A DNA stretch of 36,523 nt from Hyphomonadaceae bacterium (GCA_947474455.1 CANJIL010000028.1:1-36523), one strand, 5' to 3'. Counted from the stretch's first letter, positions 15,225 to 24,602 are shown. Numbers and translations: made by a program. Notes: a model not told the origin generated them from the letters alone.

Positions 15225-18200
15225 CTACCAGAAGGCAAATCGCAACGTGATTGATCCATAGTGGGTCATGTACTCGTCGGCGATCTCGGCGTCATACCCG
15301 ACCTTGATGTTCAGGAACTGGCTGTCGAAGTTCAGGCCAAGACCCGCGACGATCGCATCTTCAGGCTCGCCGCCCGGATCGAGCTGGAAGCTCGTCCCCG
15401 CGGAATTGCCGGCAAAGCGCAGGCTTGCCGAATTGTTCTCCCAGTTCAGCACATTGCGGTAGCCGACCGAGAGTTCGGGCCGGAACGCGTAGGCGTCATC
15501 CGACCCGAGATTGCCGACCAGTGAGAAGCCATAGGACGCCGTCGCAAGCGACGCATCGCCATCACCCGCGATGATCTCAAGCGCCGCGTTCGTCGTCGCA
15601 TCTTCCCGATAGGCGTCCTGTGTGAAGCCGACATAGTCGGCGGCAACATAGGGTCTCACGTCCAGCCAGCTCATCACCGGCACGGTGTAGATTGCCCGCG
15701 CGCCAGCCGTGTAGGTCTGCCCCTTCCATTTAGCGCGCAGCTGGTCCGACAGGCCGCCGAGTTGGATCTTGCGATCCGAGGTGAATTCCACAGAGCCGAA
15801 AGAAGCCGCGCCATTGATAGCGAGGCTTCCGCTGATCCACCCGCCATAGAGGCCAAACGATGTTTGCGAGACGTTGAGCGGCGCGGCGGTGCGTGTTTCT
15901 TCCTCGAGTTCGACGGATTCAATGGAGGCGAACGCGCCGATGAGGGCGGTTCCGGTCGACAACACGTCGAGACCCGCGGCCACGCCAAATCCGCCGCCTT
16001 CGACGCCATTCGCCCTGCTGCTTGCATCGGCCTTGTGGAACACGCCGAACTCTTCCGCCCACGCCCCGCCCGGTGCGTCGGGTTTGTTAGAGATCATGTC
16101 GAGCCTGCGGGCCGTTGCTCCGAACGCGGCGGTGGCGTTGGAGGAGAGAACGTGCATCACAGCCGCATCGGAGCCCGGCAGCAGATCCTGCCACCCACGG
16201 ATAAACTCATTGGCGCCCGTGAGCGAAGTCACGGCTGCGGCGGTTTCATCGTCCCTTTCCAGCAGGTCAAGCACGCCTGCATAGGCGCTCCCCTGCCGCG
16301 TGTTGAGGCCCAGCTGCGCCGCGGTTTTCACCGTCATGGTCAAGTCGATCGCGTTCGGATTGGGCTGCGACAGATCGAGGTTGTAGAAATAGGGTGAGTT
16401 TGCGTTCAGCATCGCGTCCAGCGGCCCGCTCAGGTTGAGCACGGCTGCGTCCATCACGCGTACCGTGAAAGGCTGATTGGTGAACTGGCTGAAGATCGGC
16501 GTGAACAACGTGTTAGCCGCGATATCCGCCGTCCCGCTGACGTTCAGGATCGGCAAACCGCTGGTGATGCGTGTGTTGTCAATCACGACCCCAAAATTTG
16601 TCGCGTTGTTCAACGACATCGATGAGAGGCTCAGCGTACCGGCGCCGCTATTGTTAACCGTCGAATTGTTCACCGTGAGCGTCATTGGCCCGGCCCCGGT
16701 GCGGGTGATGTCGCCGTTATAGACCGACTTGTTGATGAAGGAGAGCGAACCCACGGCGGCGCCAAGCGAGAGGTTGCCTGTCATCTCCGCCTGCGCCAGC
16801 GCCACAGTCGCGTTGGAGCCGGCGAAGGTCGCATCACCCTTCAGCTTCGCACTGGTGACAACCAGAGTGTCCGCGCCAGCTCCGAAACCTACATCGCCTA
16901 ACATTTCGCCCGAAAGAACGTTGAGTTGGTCGTTGCCAACGCCAAACAGCACGTCTCCGAAAATACGTGCGTTGTCGACCGCGCCGTCGTTTTGCGAGAT
17001 CGTCACGCCGGAGGCGCTGTGCGACAGGTCCAATGCGATTGTCCGTCCCGCGCCGCTGGTCACATCATCGGTGGAGTCGTCATCGATATGGCCGGCGACT
17101 ATGCGCGAGTTGTTCGAGAAGCTGGTCAACGTTCCAGAGAGGTCCTGAACCGCGACCGCATCGCCATCCCAGCCGCGCGTTGTAGCTGTGATGGCGCCGT
17201 TGTTCGTTACCGTCGGCAGGCTGGCTCCGGCGTCGATGCGCAAACCGAAGGCGTCGTGATCGGTTTCCGTCGCCACGTTGGCGGTGATGCTGCCTGTGTT
17301 GAGCAGCAACGGAGTGGACGCGCCTGCTCCAAGGTTGAAGCCGGTCGCGTTGGCCTCAAACGCCTGCGCGGTGGACGAGCCGCCGTTAAAGATGCCGCCT
17401 TGCACGGTGGTCGTGTGCGTGCCGTCGTTCGAGCCTGCGATCCTGACGCCCGTCGCTGCAAACCCGACGTTCAGCCCGTTTGCGGTGATCAATCCCCGGT
17501 TCACAAGCCCATAGTCATAGTCAAACACGCCGATGATTTCGGTGCGGTCGCTGTCATTGTCGTCGTCGGTCGTGTCCTGGACGCTCTCGCGCACACGAGA
17601 CAACACGATGTTGCCGGCTGCAGCGCCGTCGGCCGCCTGGATGGTGATTGCCGGCGCCGAGCCGAAGGAGTTGATCTGAGCCGAAGTCCGGTCTTCGTTG
17701 AAATTCTGGATCGCGTCCTTGGTGTCCGAGGTCGTATCCGGCGCGCCGATGGCAACGCCGTTGATCAGCAGGCCGCGTGCGAGGCTTCCGCGAATCTCGG
17801 CTGCGCTGCCGCCCACGTAAAGATCGTCCGGATCAAGGCGCTCCGCGATGGTTGGATCACCTGGTTTCAGCAGGTCCGGATCGACATAGTTGGTGGTGGT
17901 TGTGCTGGTGAATCCTGTTGCGGTGACGGAGCCGCCGATCATGAACTCGCCGGCGACGTCGCCGAGAACCTTCAAACCAACCCCACCTTGACCCTGTCCG
18001 ATGTTCGTACCGAGTACACGCAGGTTGCCGCTGACATCCTCCCGCAGGTCGACACCCACAGCGTTGTCGCCGATCACGGTGATTCCGCCGCTTTGTGTGT
18101 AATTCCCATTCAGCACCGAACGCACCGAAACGCCATAGGAGTCGTTGCCTTCAACCGTCAGCTGCCCGGCGGAATTGATGCTACCGTTCATCGTGCCGCC

Positions 18201-18632
18201 TGGCTCGACGAGGAGGCCGACGCGGCCTGAGCCTATGGCCAACGGTCCGTCGAGATCGTCATCGGCATCGGCTCCGTCCTTGCGCTCGTAGTCCTCGATG
18301 ACGCTGATGGTGCCTGTAGACGTGAAAGTGTTGTTGAGGTTCGGCAGGATGCGGACGCCTACCGAGTTGTTCGAGTCATCGATGCTAATCGTGCCGGCGT
18401 TGGTGAGGGCGTTGCTGCTGTTGATCGTGACGGCCGTACTGCCGGCCGGGGCATCGGCCAGGGTGATGCTACCTGTGCTGGTGATGCTTACATCAGACGC
18501 CGCGCCGTTGTTCGCCGTTGCAGTCTGCACGGGCGTGGTGGTGGCGGTCGATATCGATACCTGCGCGAATGCAGGAAGGACCAACACGAATGGAACCGCG
18601 GCTCCAAGCAGCAGGCGCACTTTGAAGGTCAT
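15225..18632 (-). CDS. Autotransporter (type Va) with large beta-helix passenger
   Basis: A 1135-residue surface protein. The signal peptide is residues 1-23 (ending LPAFA). The passenger, about 25-850, is rich in Ser/Thr/Asn/Gly with repeating turns such as TSTGSITLADAPAGSTAVTI and NAGTISIDDSNNSVGVRI, as expected for a right-handed beta-helix. Several acidic clusters interrupt it (DADDDLDG, DDDNDSD, DDDSTDD), which may bind cations. The last 270 or so residues form the membrane barrel, beginning near GGAWAEEFGVF and ending in the classic terminal aromatic SITLRFAFW. ATG at 18632 is preferred because it begins the signal peptide; CAGGAG lies upstream at a slightly long distance. Possible roles are adhesion or matrix formation; none can be chosen. 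It is downstream of a TetR gene on the same strand. Confidence 0.9.
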   Translation of the reverse strand: MTFKVRLLLGAAVPFVLVLPAFAQVSISTATTTPVQTATANNGAASDVSITSTGSITLADAPAGSTAVTINSSNALTNAGTISIDDSNNSVGVRILPNLNNTFTSTGTISVIEDYERKDGADADDDLDGPLAIGSGRVGLLVEPGGTMNGSINSAGQLTVEGNDSYGVSVRSVLNGNYTQSGGITVIGDNAVGVDLREDVSGNLRVLGTNIGQGQGGVGLKVLGDVAGEFMIGGSVTATGFTSTTTTNYVDPDLLKPGDPTIAERLDPDDLYVGGSAAEIRGSLARGLLINGVAIGAPDTTSDTKDAIQNFNEDRTSAQINSFGSAPAITIQAADGAAAGNIVLSRVRESVQDTTDDDNDSDRTEIIGVFDYDYGLVNRGLITANGLNVGFAATGVRIAGSNDGTHTTTVQGGIFNGGSSTAQAFEANATGFNLGAGASTPLLLNTGSITANVATETDHDAFGLRIDAGASLPTVTNNGAITATTRGWDGDAVAVQDLSGTLTSFSNNSRIVAGHIDDDSTDDVTSGAGRTIALDLSHSASGVTISQNDGAVDNARIFGDVLFGVGNDQLNVLSGEMLGDVGFGAGADTLVVTSAKLKGDATFAGSNATVALAQAEMTGNLSLGAAVGSLSFINKSVYNGDITRTGAGPMTLTVNNSTVNNSGAGTLSLSSMSLNNATNFGVVIDNTRITSGLPILNVSGTADIAANTLFTPIFSQFTNQPFTVRVMDAAVLNLSGPLDAMLNANSPYFYNLDLSQPNPNAIDLTMTVKTAAQLGLNTRQGSAYAGVLDLLERDDETAAAVTSLTGANEFIRGWQDLLPGSDAAVMHVLSSNATAAFGATARRLDMISNKPDAPGGAWAEEFGVFHKADASSRANGVEGGGFGVAAGLDVLSTGTALIGAFASIESVELEEETRTAAPLNVSQTSFGLYGGWISGSLAINGAASFGSVEFTSDRKIQLGGLSDQLRAKWKGQTYTAGARAIYTVPVMSWLDVRPYVAADYVGFTQDAYREDATTNAALEIIAGDGDASLATASYGFSLVGNLGSDDAYAFRPELSVGYRNVLNWENNSASLRFAGNSAGTSFQLDPGGEPEDAIVAGLGLNFDSQFLNIKVGYDAEIADEYMTHYGSITLRFAFW

Positions 18633-18913
18633 GAGAGCCGTCAACTCCTGAACAGTCAGCACACTTTACTGTCGCACGCCCTGCGCTGCGGGCGCCGGAC
18701 GGCCCAGGCGCCCCGCCCGGCCGAGCGCCTGCCTAGCCTGCCGCGCGCCCAGAGGAAACCCCGGACATGCGGTTGGACCGTAAATCCCCCCAAGGGAGAG
18801 CCGCCGGCGCAACTCCGACTGCAATGTTGTGGCGGAAAGGTGGCAGTGGGCCCCGTGGGCGGCGATAGGCTGCGCGAGTTCACGATCCCAGACCCTTCCG
18901 CCCGCAGGAAGTG

Positions 18914-19606
18914 TCAGGTCCTATTTTGGGGGGTGCCCGGACCATCCAGCTCATAGGCCTCACGCATGGCCTTGCACCATTCACGGATGACGCGGTCATA
19001 CCAGCCGAAGCGCCTCTCGTCCGCAAGGCCATCACCGTCCTGCAGCCAGGTAAGAAGTGTATCGAAGGTAATGGAGCTCATAGTCTGGGAAGCTTTCAGC
19101 ATGCGGCCATCAGCGCCGGGCGGGGCGTTTGGGGCAGGCCGGAAGGAGTCCGCCGCCTGCCTGTGGATGAGATTGAAAAGCCTTTCGCGCTGCTGCTCCA
19201 GGGCCGGGTCGCCACGGAATGTCTTGAGGACCACGATGAAGATCTCGGGTTCTTTCTTGGCTTCCAGATAGAGCGCACGCAACGCCCAGCCAAAGCCGTC
19301 CCAATTGCCCTGCTGCGTCTGGGCGATGACGTCGTGCACGTTCTGAAAAAGGCAGTCGATCAGATCGGCGCGAGAAGGGAAGATGCGATAGAAGACAGGC
19401 TTCGGTGCGCCAGCTTCATCCGCCACATCCTGCATCGACGCCGCGGCGCCCTTCGCAAGAAAAGCCTTGGCGGCGGCGCGCAGATAGTCAGCCTTCCTTG
19501 CTTCCTTGTCGACTCGCGGCTTGGCGCGAGAGACTGGTTGCGGGCCAGCAGTCGCCGGCCGCCGAACATCCTTGGGCATAGTATTTAGCGTGTCCCCGAA
19601 ATCCAT
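18914..19606 (-). CDS. TetR-family transcriptional regulator
   Basis: A 230-residue regulator. The helix-turn-helix is at about residues 38-87: DYLRAAAKAFLAKG, then MQDVADEAGAPKPVFYRIFPSRADLIDCLF, the standard TetR pattern. The C-terminal half is helical and should bind a ligand. A second ATG nine codons in is an alternative start; neither has a strong ribosome site. It lies 57 bases after the oligopeptidase and about 280 bases upstream of the autotransporter, all on the minus strand, so the autotransporter is the most obvious target. A weakly GC-rich 250-base gap separates the two, with no terminator recognised. Confidence 0.88.
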   Translation of the reverse strand: MDFGDTLNTMPKDVRRPATAGPQPVSRAKPRVDKEARKADYLRAAAKAFLAKGAAASMQDVADEAGAPKPVFYRIFPSRADLIDCLFQNVHDVIAQTQQGNWDGFGWALRALYLEAKKEPEIFIVVLKTFRGDPALEQQRERLFNLIHRQAADSFRPAPNAPPGADGRMLKASQTMSSITFDTLLTWLQDGDGLADERRFGWYDRVIREWCKAMREAYELDGPGTPQNRT

Positions 19607-19662
19607 GACGCTGCCGGGACCATAACGGGCGCCGCGTGCAACACGCCAGCCCGGAACTGCGT

Positions 19663-21870
19663 TCAGTCAGCAGGCCCGGCCTTGCCCGCGCATTTGAGGG
19701 CGAAGGCATATTCCAGAGCCGTTTCGCGCATGCTTGCAAAACGCCCTGAAACGCCGCCGTGGCCGGCATCCATATTGATCTTCAAATAGTAAGGCCCGCT
19801 TTCCGGCGCCTCATGCCGCAGCCGCGCCACCCACTTGGCGGGCTCCCAGTAGGTCACGCGCGGATCAGTGAGCCCCCCTGTGATCAGCATGGGCGGATAG
19901 GCCTTCGCGCCAACCTGATCGTAAGGCGAATAGGCAAGAATGCGGTCGTACGCCAGCACGTCGTTAAGCGGGTTTCCCCATTCCGGCCATTCCGGCGGGG
20001 TCAGCGGTAGGGTCTCGTCCGACATCGTGTTCAGCACGTCGACAAACGGCACCGCCGCAATCACGCCGCCGAACAGCGACGGATCAAGGTTCACCGCCAC
20101 GCCCATCAGCATCCCGCCCGCCGACCCGCCCATCGCGATGATCCGCCCGCGCTGCGTGTAGCCGATATTGGCGAGGTGCTGTCCCGCCGCGACGAAGTCG
20201 GTGAAGGTGTTGGTCTTCTTTTCTAGCTTCCCGTCCAGATACCATTGATACCCCTTCGCCATCGACCCGCGAACGTCCGCAATCGCATAGATGAACCCGC
20301 GATCTACAAGGCTGAGTCGCCCAGTGCGAAACTCCGCCTCGATCGTGATCCCATACGCGCCGTAGCCATAGAGCAGCACCGGCGCCGTTCCATCGATCGG
20401 TGTCGTCCTATGCCGCACCATCGTGACCGGCACCAACGCGCCATCGCTCGCGGGCGCATCGATCCGCTCGACAATGTAGTCCGAAGCCGAATGCCCGGAC
20501 GGCACGATCTGCGTCTTGCGCAGCACACGCTCGCGCGTGCGCATGTTGTAGTCGAACACCTGCGCCGGCGTGGACGGCGAGGAATACTCGAACCGCAGCC
20601 ACGGCGAATCCCACAGATACCCGTTCGACATCTGGAGCGCATAAGCTTGCTCCCCGAACTCGATCGCATGCTCCGCGCCCGTGCCGCGCTCGCGCACCAC
20701 GATGCGGGGGAGGCCGTTCTCGCGCTCCATCCGCACGATGAAATCCACAAACGGTTCGACATCGAGCAGCAACACGCCCGGCCGGTGTGCAATCTCGACG
20801 CGCCAGTTTTCTTCCGCGGAAGCATCGTGCGTCGCGGACGCGAGCGCGAAATCCACCGCGCCATTCCGGTTTGAGCGTATCCAGAACCGGCCGTCGAAAT
20901 CGACCACCGAATAGTCCACCCCCCGCTCGCGCGCCGCGATCAGCGTCAGCGCGCGATCCTTGCGGTCGGTGCTTAGATAGCGCCACTCGGTCGTGGTATG
21001 ATCGTTCGCCGTGATGAAGATGAACTGGCGTGACTGGCTCTTCTGCACGCCGATGAAGAAACCTGGATCGTTCTCGCGATAAACCAGCGCATCCGTCCCC
21101 AGTCCCAGCGTCCGGCAGAACACCGCCACCGGCCGCGCATTCTCATCGCGCGCCACCCAGTAGACCGACGCCGAATCCTCGCCCCAGACAAACTCGCCAT
21201 AGGTGTGCTCGATCGCTTCGATCTCCTTGCCCGTCTCCACCTCGCGCACGCTCAGTGTGTAGAACTCGGATCCCTTGTCATCGACCGTGAACGCCACCAG
21301 CCGGTGATCCGGCGAATGCAGCACCTTGCGCACATCCCAGTAGTCGCACCCCTTCGCCTGCTCGCTCCCATCGAGCAGAACCTGCTCTTCGCCCTGGCCA
21401 TCGAAGGCGTGCTCGGCGGGCCGGCGGGCAAAGATGGGATACTCTCCACCCTCGCGATAGCGGCGATAGTACGCCCACTTCCCGTCGATCGCCGGAGCCG
21501 AACTGTCGTCTTCCTTGACCCGCCCCTTCATCTCCTCGAACAGCGCATCCTGCAGCGCCGTCGTCGGCGCTTCGAGCTGCGCCTGCGTGTAGGCGTTCTC
21601 AGCCTCGAGGTAAGCACGGATATCCCGCCGCAACTGCTTGGGGTCGCGCATAACCTCCCGCCAATTGTCATCCTTCAGCCAGGCGTAGGGATCGATCCGC
21701 GCCCGGCCGAGCTGCTCGATCGTGGCCTGCTCGTCGCGGCGTGCGCGCGGCGGAGCGGAAGGGTCCGTGGCGTGCGGGGGCGGATCGGGCATTCCAGAGC
21801 CTTTGCCTGCGGCCTTGCGCGTTCGTCCCCTCGAAACTCCAGCCTTGGAAGCCCTTGTCTCGCGCGCCAT
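19663..21870 (-). CDS. ptrB: Oligopeptidase B (S9A serine peptidase)
   Basis: A 735-residue cytoplasmic peptidase that cuts short peptides after Arg or Lys. The C-terminal alpha/beta-hydrolase domain has the nucleophile box GGSAGG (about Ser583), the acid in GGLTDPRV (about Asp669) and His in DAGHGGVSGR (about His704). LLYGYGAYGI and DVRGSMAKGYQWY are typical of oligopeptidase B. The N-terminal part (IDPYAWLKDDNWREVM, then YYRRYREGGEYPIFARR) begins the seven-bladed propeller that gates entry. I chose ATG at 21870; the frame remains open further upstream but gives no family sequence. No signal peptide is evident; the Arg/Ala-rich N-terminal extension is poorly conserved. The gene is apparently monocistronic or leads into tetR. 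Confidence 0.92.
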   Translation of the reverse strand: MARETRASKAGVSRGRTRKAAGKGSGMPDPPPHATDPSAPPRARRDEQATIEQLGRARIDPYAWLKDDNWREVMRDPKQLRRDIRAYLEAENAYTQAQLEAPTTALQDALFEEMKGRVKEDDSSAPAIDGKWAYYRRYREGGEYPIFARRPAEHAFDGQGEEQVLLDGSEQAKGCDYWDVRKVLHSPDHRLVAFTVDDKGSEFYTLSVREVETGKEIEAIEHTYGEFVWGEDSASVYWVARDENARPVAVFCRTLGLGTDALVYRENDPGFFIGVQKSQSRQFIFITANDHTTTEWRYLSTDRKDRALTLIAARERGVDYSVVDFDGRFWIRSNRNGAVDFALASATHDASAEENWRVEIAHRPGVLLLDVEPFVDFIVRMERENGLPRIVVRERGTGAEHAIEFGEQAYALQMSNGYLWDSPWLRFEYSSPSTPAQVFDYNMRTRERVLRKTQIVPSGHSASDYIVERIDAPASDGALVPVTMVRHRTTPIDGTAPVLLYGYGAYGITIEAEFRTGRLSLVDRGFIYAIADVRGSMAKGYQWYLDGKLEKKTNTFTDFVAAGQHLANIGYTQRGRIIAMGGSAGGMLMGVAVNLDPSLFGGVIAAVPFVDVLNTMSDETLPLTPPEWPEWGNPLNDVLAYDRILAYSPYDQVGAKAYPPMLITGGLTDPRVTYWEPAKWVARLRHEAPESGPYYLKINMDAGHGGVSGRFASMRETALEYAFALKCAGKAGPAD

Positions 21871-22008
21871 ACTGTCAAAACCCACTGCAATGCGGGCCGT
21901 TTGTGATTGGACTCGTGATTCGGCCCAAGCGCCAGACGATAAAGGCGTGTGTGCTGAAGGCTTTACTCTGGCGTCGTGCACAGATTTCTGACGCTAGCCG
22001 CGCGAAAG

Positions 22009-22760
22009 CTAGATCCAGGCCGGGGCATGGTCGCTCGCCTGGGGCAGGCCGCGCACCTCGCGATCGACGCCCGCCGCCGTGAGCCGTGGCGCCACATATG
22101 GGCGCAGCAGCAGTTGATCGATCTGCAGCCGCACATTCCGGGGCCAGCGCCTGCGCATGTGGTCCCAGAAGGCATCGAGCGTCTCGTCGGGGTGAAGAAG
22201 ACAGATCGCATCCGTCCACGCCTGCTTCAAAAGGTTCGCATGAGCCCGCCTGCTTTCCGGCTGCAGCAGGGCGTCGTCGTATGGCCTCGTCTCTTAGATC
22301 TCCTGTTCGGTCGGAACGACATTGTAGTCTTCCGGCCAGCACCACCGGCGCGTCCGATTTCAGCAATCCCGTCGCATGCCGCCGCTGCCGGATGACCGGG
22401 CCAGCCTGGGATCGAACCTCGGCCCGGGCTGTGGATTGCCATTTGGCAAGCATATCGAGGCAATGATCAGCCCCCCGATAGCCGCCTCGATATGGCGCTC
22501 GTTCGGATCGCCGGGCAGGCGGGCGCGCGTCGCCACGGGGTCACCGATCCGCGACGGGATCGCGACGCCGCGCCGCGGTTTCTGCCCCGCCCAGGCAGCC
22601 GCATAGCCCGAGTTCGCGAGCATCCTCACGGGAAACATCTCGTACAGCGTCTTCAGTTCCTGCAGGCAAACCACGTGCCGCCGCGTATCCCCGAGCCACG
22701 CGACCACGGTGTCGGGCGGGCTGGCTATGGCCATTCACATCGAAAGTGGCGATCCGCGAA
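22009..22760 (-). pseudogene. xthA: Exodeoxyribonuclease III (XthA-type), shattered
   Basis: Pieces of an AP endonuclease/exonuclease III can be followed in order across three frames. They are RIATFDVNG (start, near 22757); VVAWLGDTRRHVVCLQELKT and ICLPNGNP; SDAPVVLAG, then DYNVVPTEQEI followed by TAA; and finally DDALLQPESRRAHANLLKQAWTDA, LQIDQLLLRP and SDHAPAWI to a stop at 22009. The total length, about 750 bases, is close to the normal gene, so the damage is by small indels and at least one stop rather than a large deletion. Family knowledge: these enzymes repair abasic sites using Glu, Asp and His residues, all still recognisable here. It is not functional as written. A second copy elsewhere in the genome would be expected. 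Confidence 0.82.
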
Positions 22761-22837
22761 CGCGGCCACGCGCCGCAACCGGCCGCCATCGGAAACTCAT
22801 GAATCCAGATGGCTGAACGCCGCTGCGGGCGACAGTT

Positions 22838-23284
22838 TCAGCCGTAGACGATGCTGATCGATTCAGCGACGCAGGCGGGCCGGTCCCTGCCTTCGATCTC
22901 GATGGTGGACTCCATCACCACCTGCTTGCCGCCCGCCCGAGCCTCGACGTGCAGGCATTTCTGGCGCAGGCGCACCCGCGAGCCCACCGGCACCGTGTCT
23001 GTGAAGCGCACCTTGTTGCAGCCGAAATTGATGCCGCGCTGCACATTCTCCACCCGCATGATCTGTGCGGACAGCATCGGCAGCAGCGAAAGCGTCAGAT
23101 AGCCATGCGCTATCGGCGCCCCGAGCTCCCGCGTCGCCCGTTCGACGTCGACATGAATCCACTGGTGGTCCCCCGTCGCTTCCGCGAACTTGTTGACCTG
23201 CGTCTGGGTGATCTGATGCCACGGAGATACGCCAACCTCGGTTCCAACGAGCGAGTCGAGTTCGCCGAACGGCACCATGCGCAT
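22838..23284 (-). CDS. MaoC-family dehydratase (hot-dog fold)
   Basis: A 148-residue enzyme predicted to hydrate an enoyl-CoA or similar thioester. The R-hydratase motif is intact: FAEATGDHQWIHVD with Asp39 and His44, followed by APIAHGYLTLSLLP. The remaining sequence fits a single hot-dog domain, as in NodN-like proteins. ATG at 23284 follows GGGGA at seven bases. The frame stays open much further upstream, but that extension is low-complexity Arg-rich sequence crossing the T8G8 tract, so I excluded it. It is divergent from the ribbon-helix-helix/EF-hand gene. Its pathway cannot be told from neighbours. Confidence 0.87.
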   Translation of the reverse strand: MRMVPFGELDSLVGTEVGVSPWHQITQTQVNKFAEATGDHQWIHVDVERATRELGAPIAHGYLTLSLLPMLSAQIMRVENVQRGINFGCNKVRFTDTVPVGSRVRLRQKCLHVEARAGGKQVVMESTIEIEGRDRPACVAESISIVYG

Positions 23285-23338
23285 GCGAGAGTCCCCAGCA
23301 GTCTGCAGACCATAGACCCCGAAAACCCTTGCGCAAGC

Positions 23339-23390
23339 CGTGTCCGGACACGCTTTTTCTGGCGCCCGGACACCTTTTTTTTGGGGGGGG
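23339..23390. repeat. Inverted CCGGACAC repeat followed by T8G8 tract
   Basis: GTGTCCGG (23340-23347) and CCGGACAC (23366-23373) form an inverted repeat, and CGTGTCCGGACACG (23339-23352) is itself palindromic. Directly after comes a run of eight T then eight G (23375-23390). The 13-mer TGGCGCCCGGACA at 23360-23372 recurs at 24549-24561, on the other side of the EF-hand gene. It may be a dispersed REP/MITE-like element or a terminator for neither gene; the homopolymers could be sequencing noise. Confidence 0.45.
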
Positions 23391-23520
23391 CTTTCCCGGT
23401 GCACGTCACGATCCTGCCGCAGCCGGACGCAATCTGTCCGGGGCCGGGCGGCAATTCGCTGGGCGCGCATCGCGGTTCGTCCTTCCCTGAGCGAAGGCCG
23501 CCGCGCCACAGGACAGGGAC

Positions 23521-24494
23521 ATGAGCGCCGACAAGCACCCGAAACCGATCAAGTCCAGGAAGTCGGAAACGCTGGAAGTGCGCATTCCGTATGAAACCAA
23601 GCAGGCCTTCCTGACCGCCCGCCGGGAAGACGGGACCACCGCCAGCGAAGTGGTGCACGAAAGTGTCCAGACCTATCTCGATGAGCGCGAGCGGCCTCCC
23701 ATCCAGAAAAAGAGGTCGATAGTCATGAAATTCCCAGCCCCCGTCCGCCACTACGCGCCACGCATTGCTGCTGGCGCCGTCGCTGCCCTTGGTCTCGCAA
23801 CCTTCGTCGCGCTGCCCAGCGCTGCCGCCCCGGACTTCAAGGCGCAGTTCAACCGGTTCGATGCAAATGGCGACGGCGTGCTGTCTGCCGACGAATTCCT
23901 CGGCCGCAAGAATGCCGGAACAGGCAAGGGGGACAACAACGTCGTGATCGAGACGCGCATGGTTACGCGTAGCGACGACAACGCCGATACAGCGAAGCCG
24001 GACTTGCCGCCTCAGCTGAAACAGCAAGCCTTCGCCTTCTCGCTGCCTGAGGAGATCGCCGGGGCCGAGAAGCCCGAGCACCAAGAATTCAACGTCGTTG
24101 CTCGCCGCGAACTCAAAGACAGCGGGGCGGCGCAGGAGGACTCACGCCCCTTACATTCTCGATCGACGATGTCCGCAAGCAGGAGTTCTCTTCCATCGAC
24201 GCGGACAACCACGGCAAGGTGAGCCTGGCCGAATACCAGGCCCATCAGACCGCTCTGCTCACCCGCGACTTCGAGATGCTCGACGCAAACGCCGACAAAT
24301 TCCTGAGCGCGGGCGAATATGGGCAGATCGTCGCCCCGCCGATGATCCGCTTCAGCGATCCAGATGCGCCGCCGCGGGTCCGCATCGAAGGCGACCCCAA
24401 AGCCTCTCCCAAAGCACTGAAAACCGCCTTCACCCGCCTCGACGCCAACAAGGACGGCCGGCTATCGCTTCGGGAATACCTGCCGCAGGGCTGA
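23521..24494 (+). pseudogene. Ribbon-helix-helix / membrane / EF-hand protein, frameshifted
   Basis: The first frame (23521-24222) begins with a DNA-binding-like segment, SETLEVRIPYETKQAF...TASEVVHESVQTYLDE (about 15-55), of the ribbon-helix-helix type. A single hydrophobic segment follows (about 79-98), ending in PSAAAPDF, then an EF-hand loop DANGDGVLSADE (114-125). Near 24124-24127, in a GGGG run, the frame breaks. The next frame carries three more calcium loops: DADNHGKVSLAE, DANADKFLSAGE and DANKDGRLSLRE, ending at 24494. Restoring one indel gives about 324 residues with four EF-hands. Met69 (ATG at 23725, AGAGG upstream) could start a separate exported calcium-binding protein with a signal peptide. 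If made as one chain, it could sense external calcium and bind DNA inside. It is either a recent mutation or a read error. Confidence 0.68.
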
Positions 24495-24516
24495 TTTTGG
24501 TAGCTCCCACTGATCC

Positions 24517-24555
24517 GGCGCCAGGCAGTGCTAAATGCCTGTCACATTTGGCGCC
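24517..24555. repeat. Nested inverted repeats between EF-hand and membrane-protein genes
   Basis: GGCGCCA/TGGCGCC (24517-24523, 24549-24555) encloses AGGCA/TGCCT (24523-24527, 24536-24540). Another GGCGCCA is at 24566-24572. It lies 22 bases after the EF-hand stop and could end that transcript, although no T-run follows. Its right arm is part of the 13-mer shared with 23360-23372. Confidence 0.4.
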
Positions 24556-24602
24556 CGGACAATTCGGCGCCATGGTGTCGGCCTACGTTAGGGAGTCTGA
24601 GT

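Noticed and set aside
16926-18230. Long plus-strand open frame (434 codons) opposite the autotransporter
   Set aside because: Arg/Val/Asp-rich shadow of a GC-rich repetitive gene; no recognisable domain, and the minus-strand gene is certain.
22838-23509. MaoC protein with a 75-residue N-terminal extension
   Set aside because: The extension is Arg/Pro-rich, crosses the homopolymer tract and has no family support; ATG at 23284 has a ribosome site.
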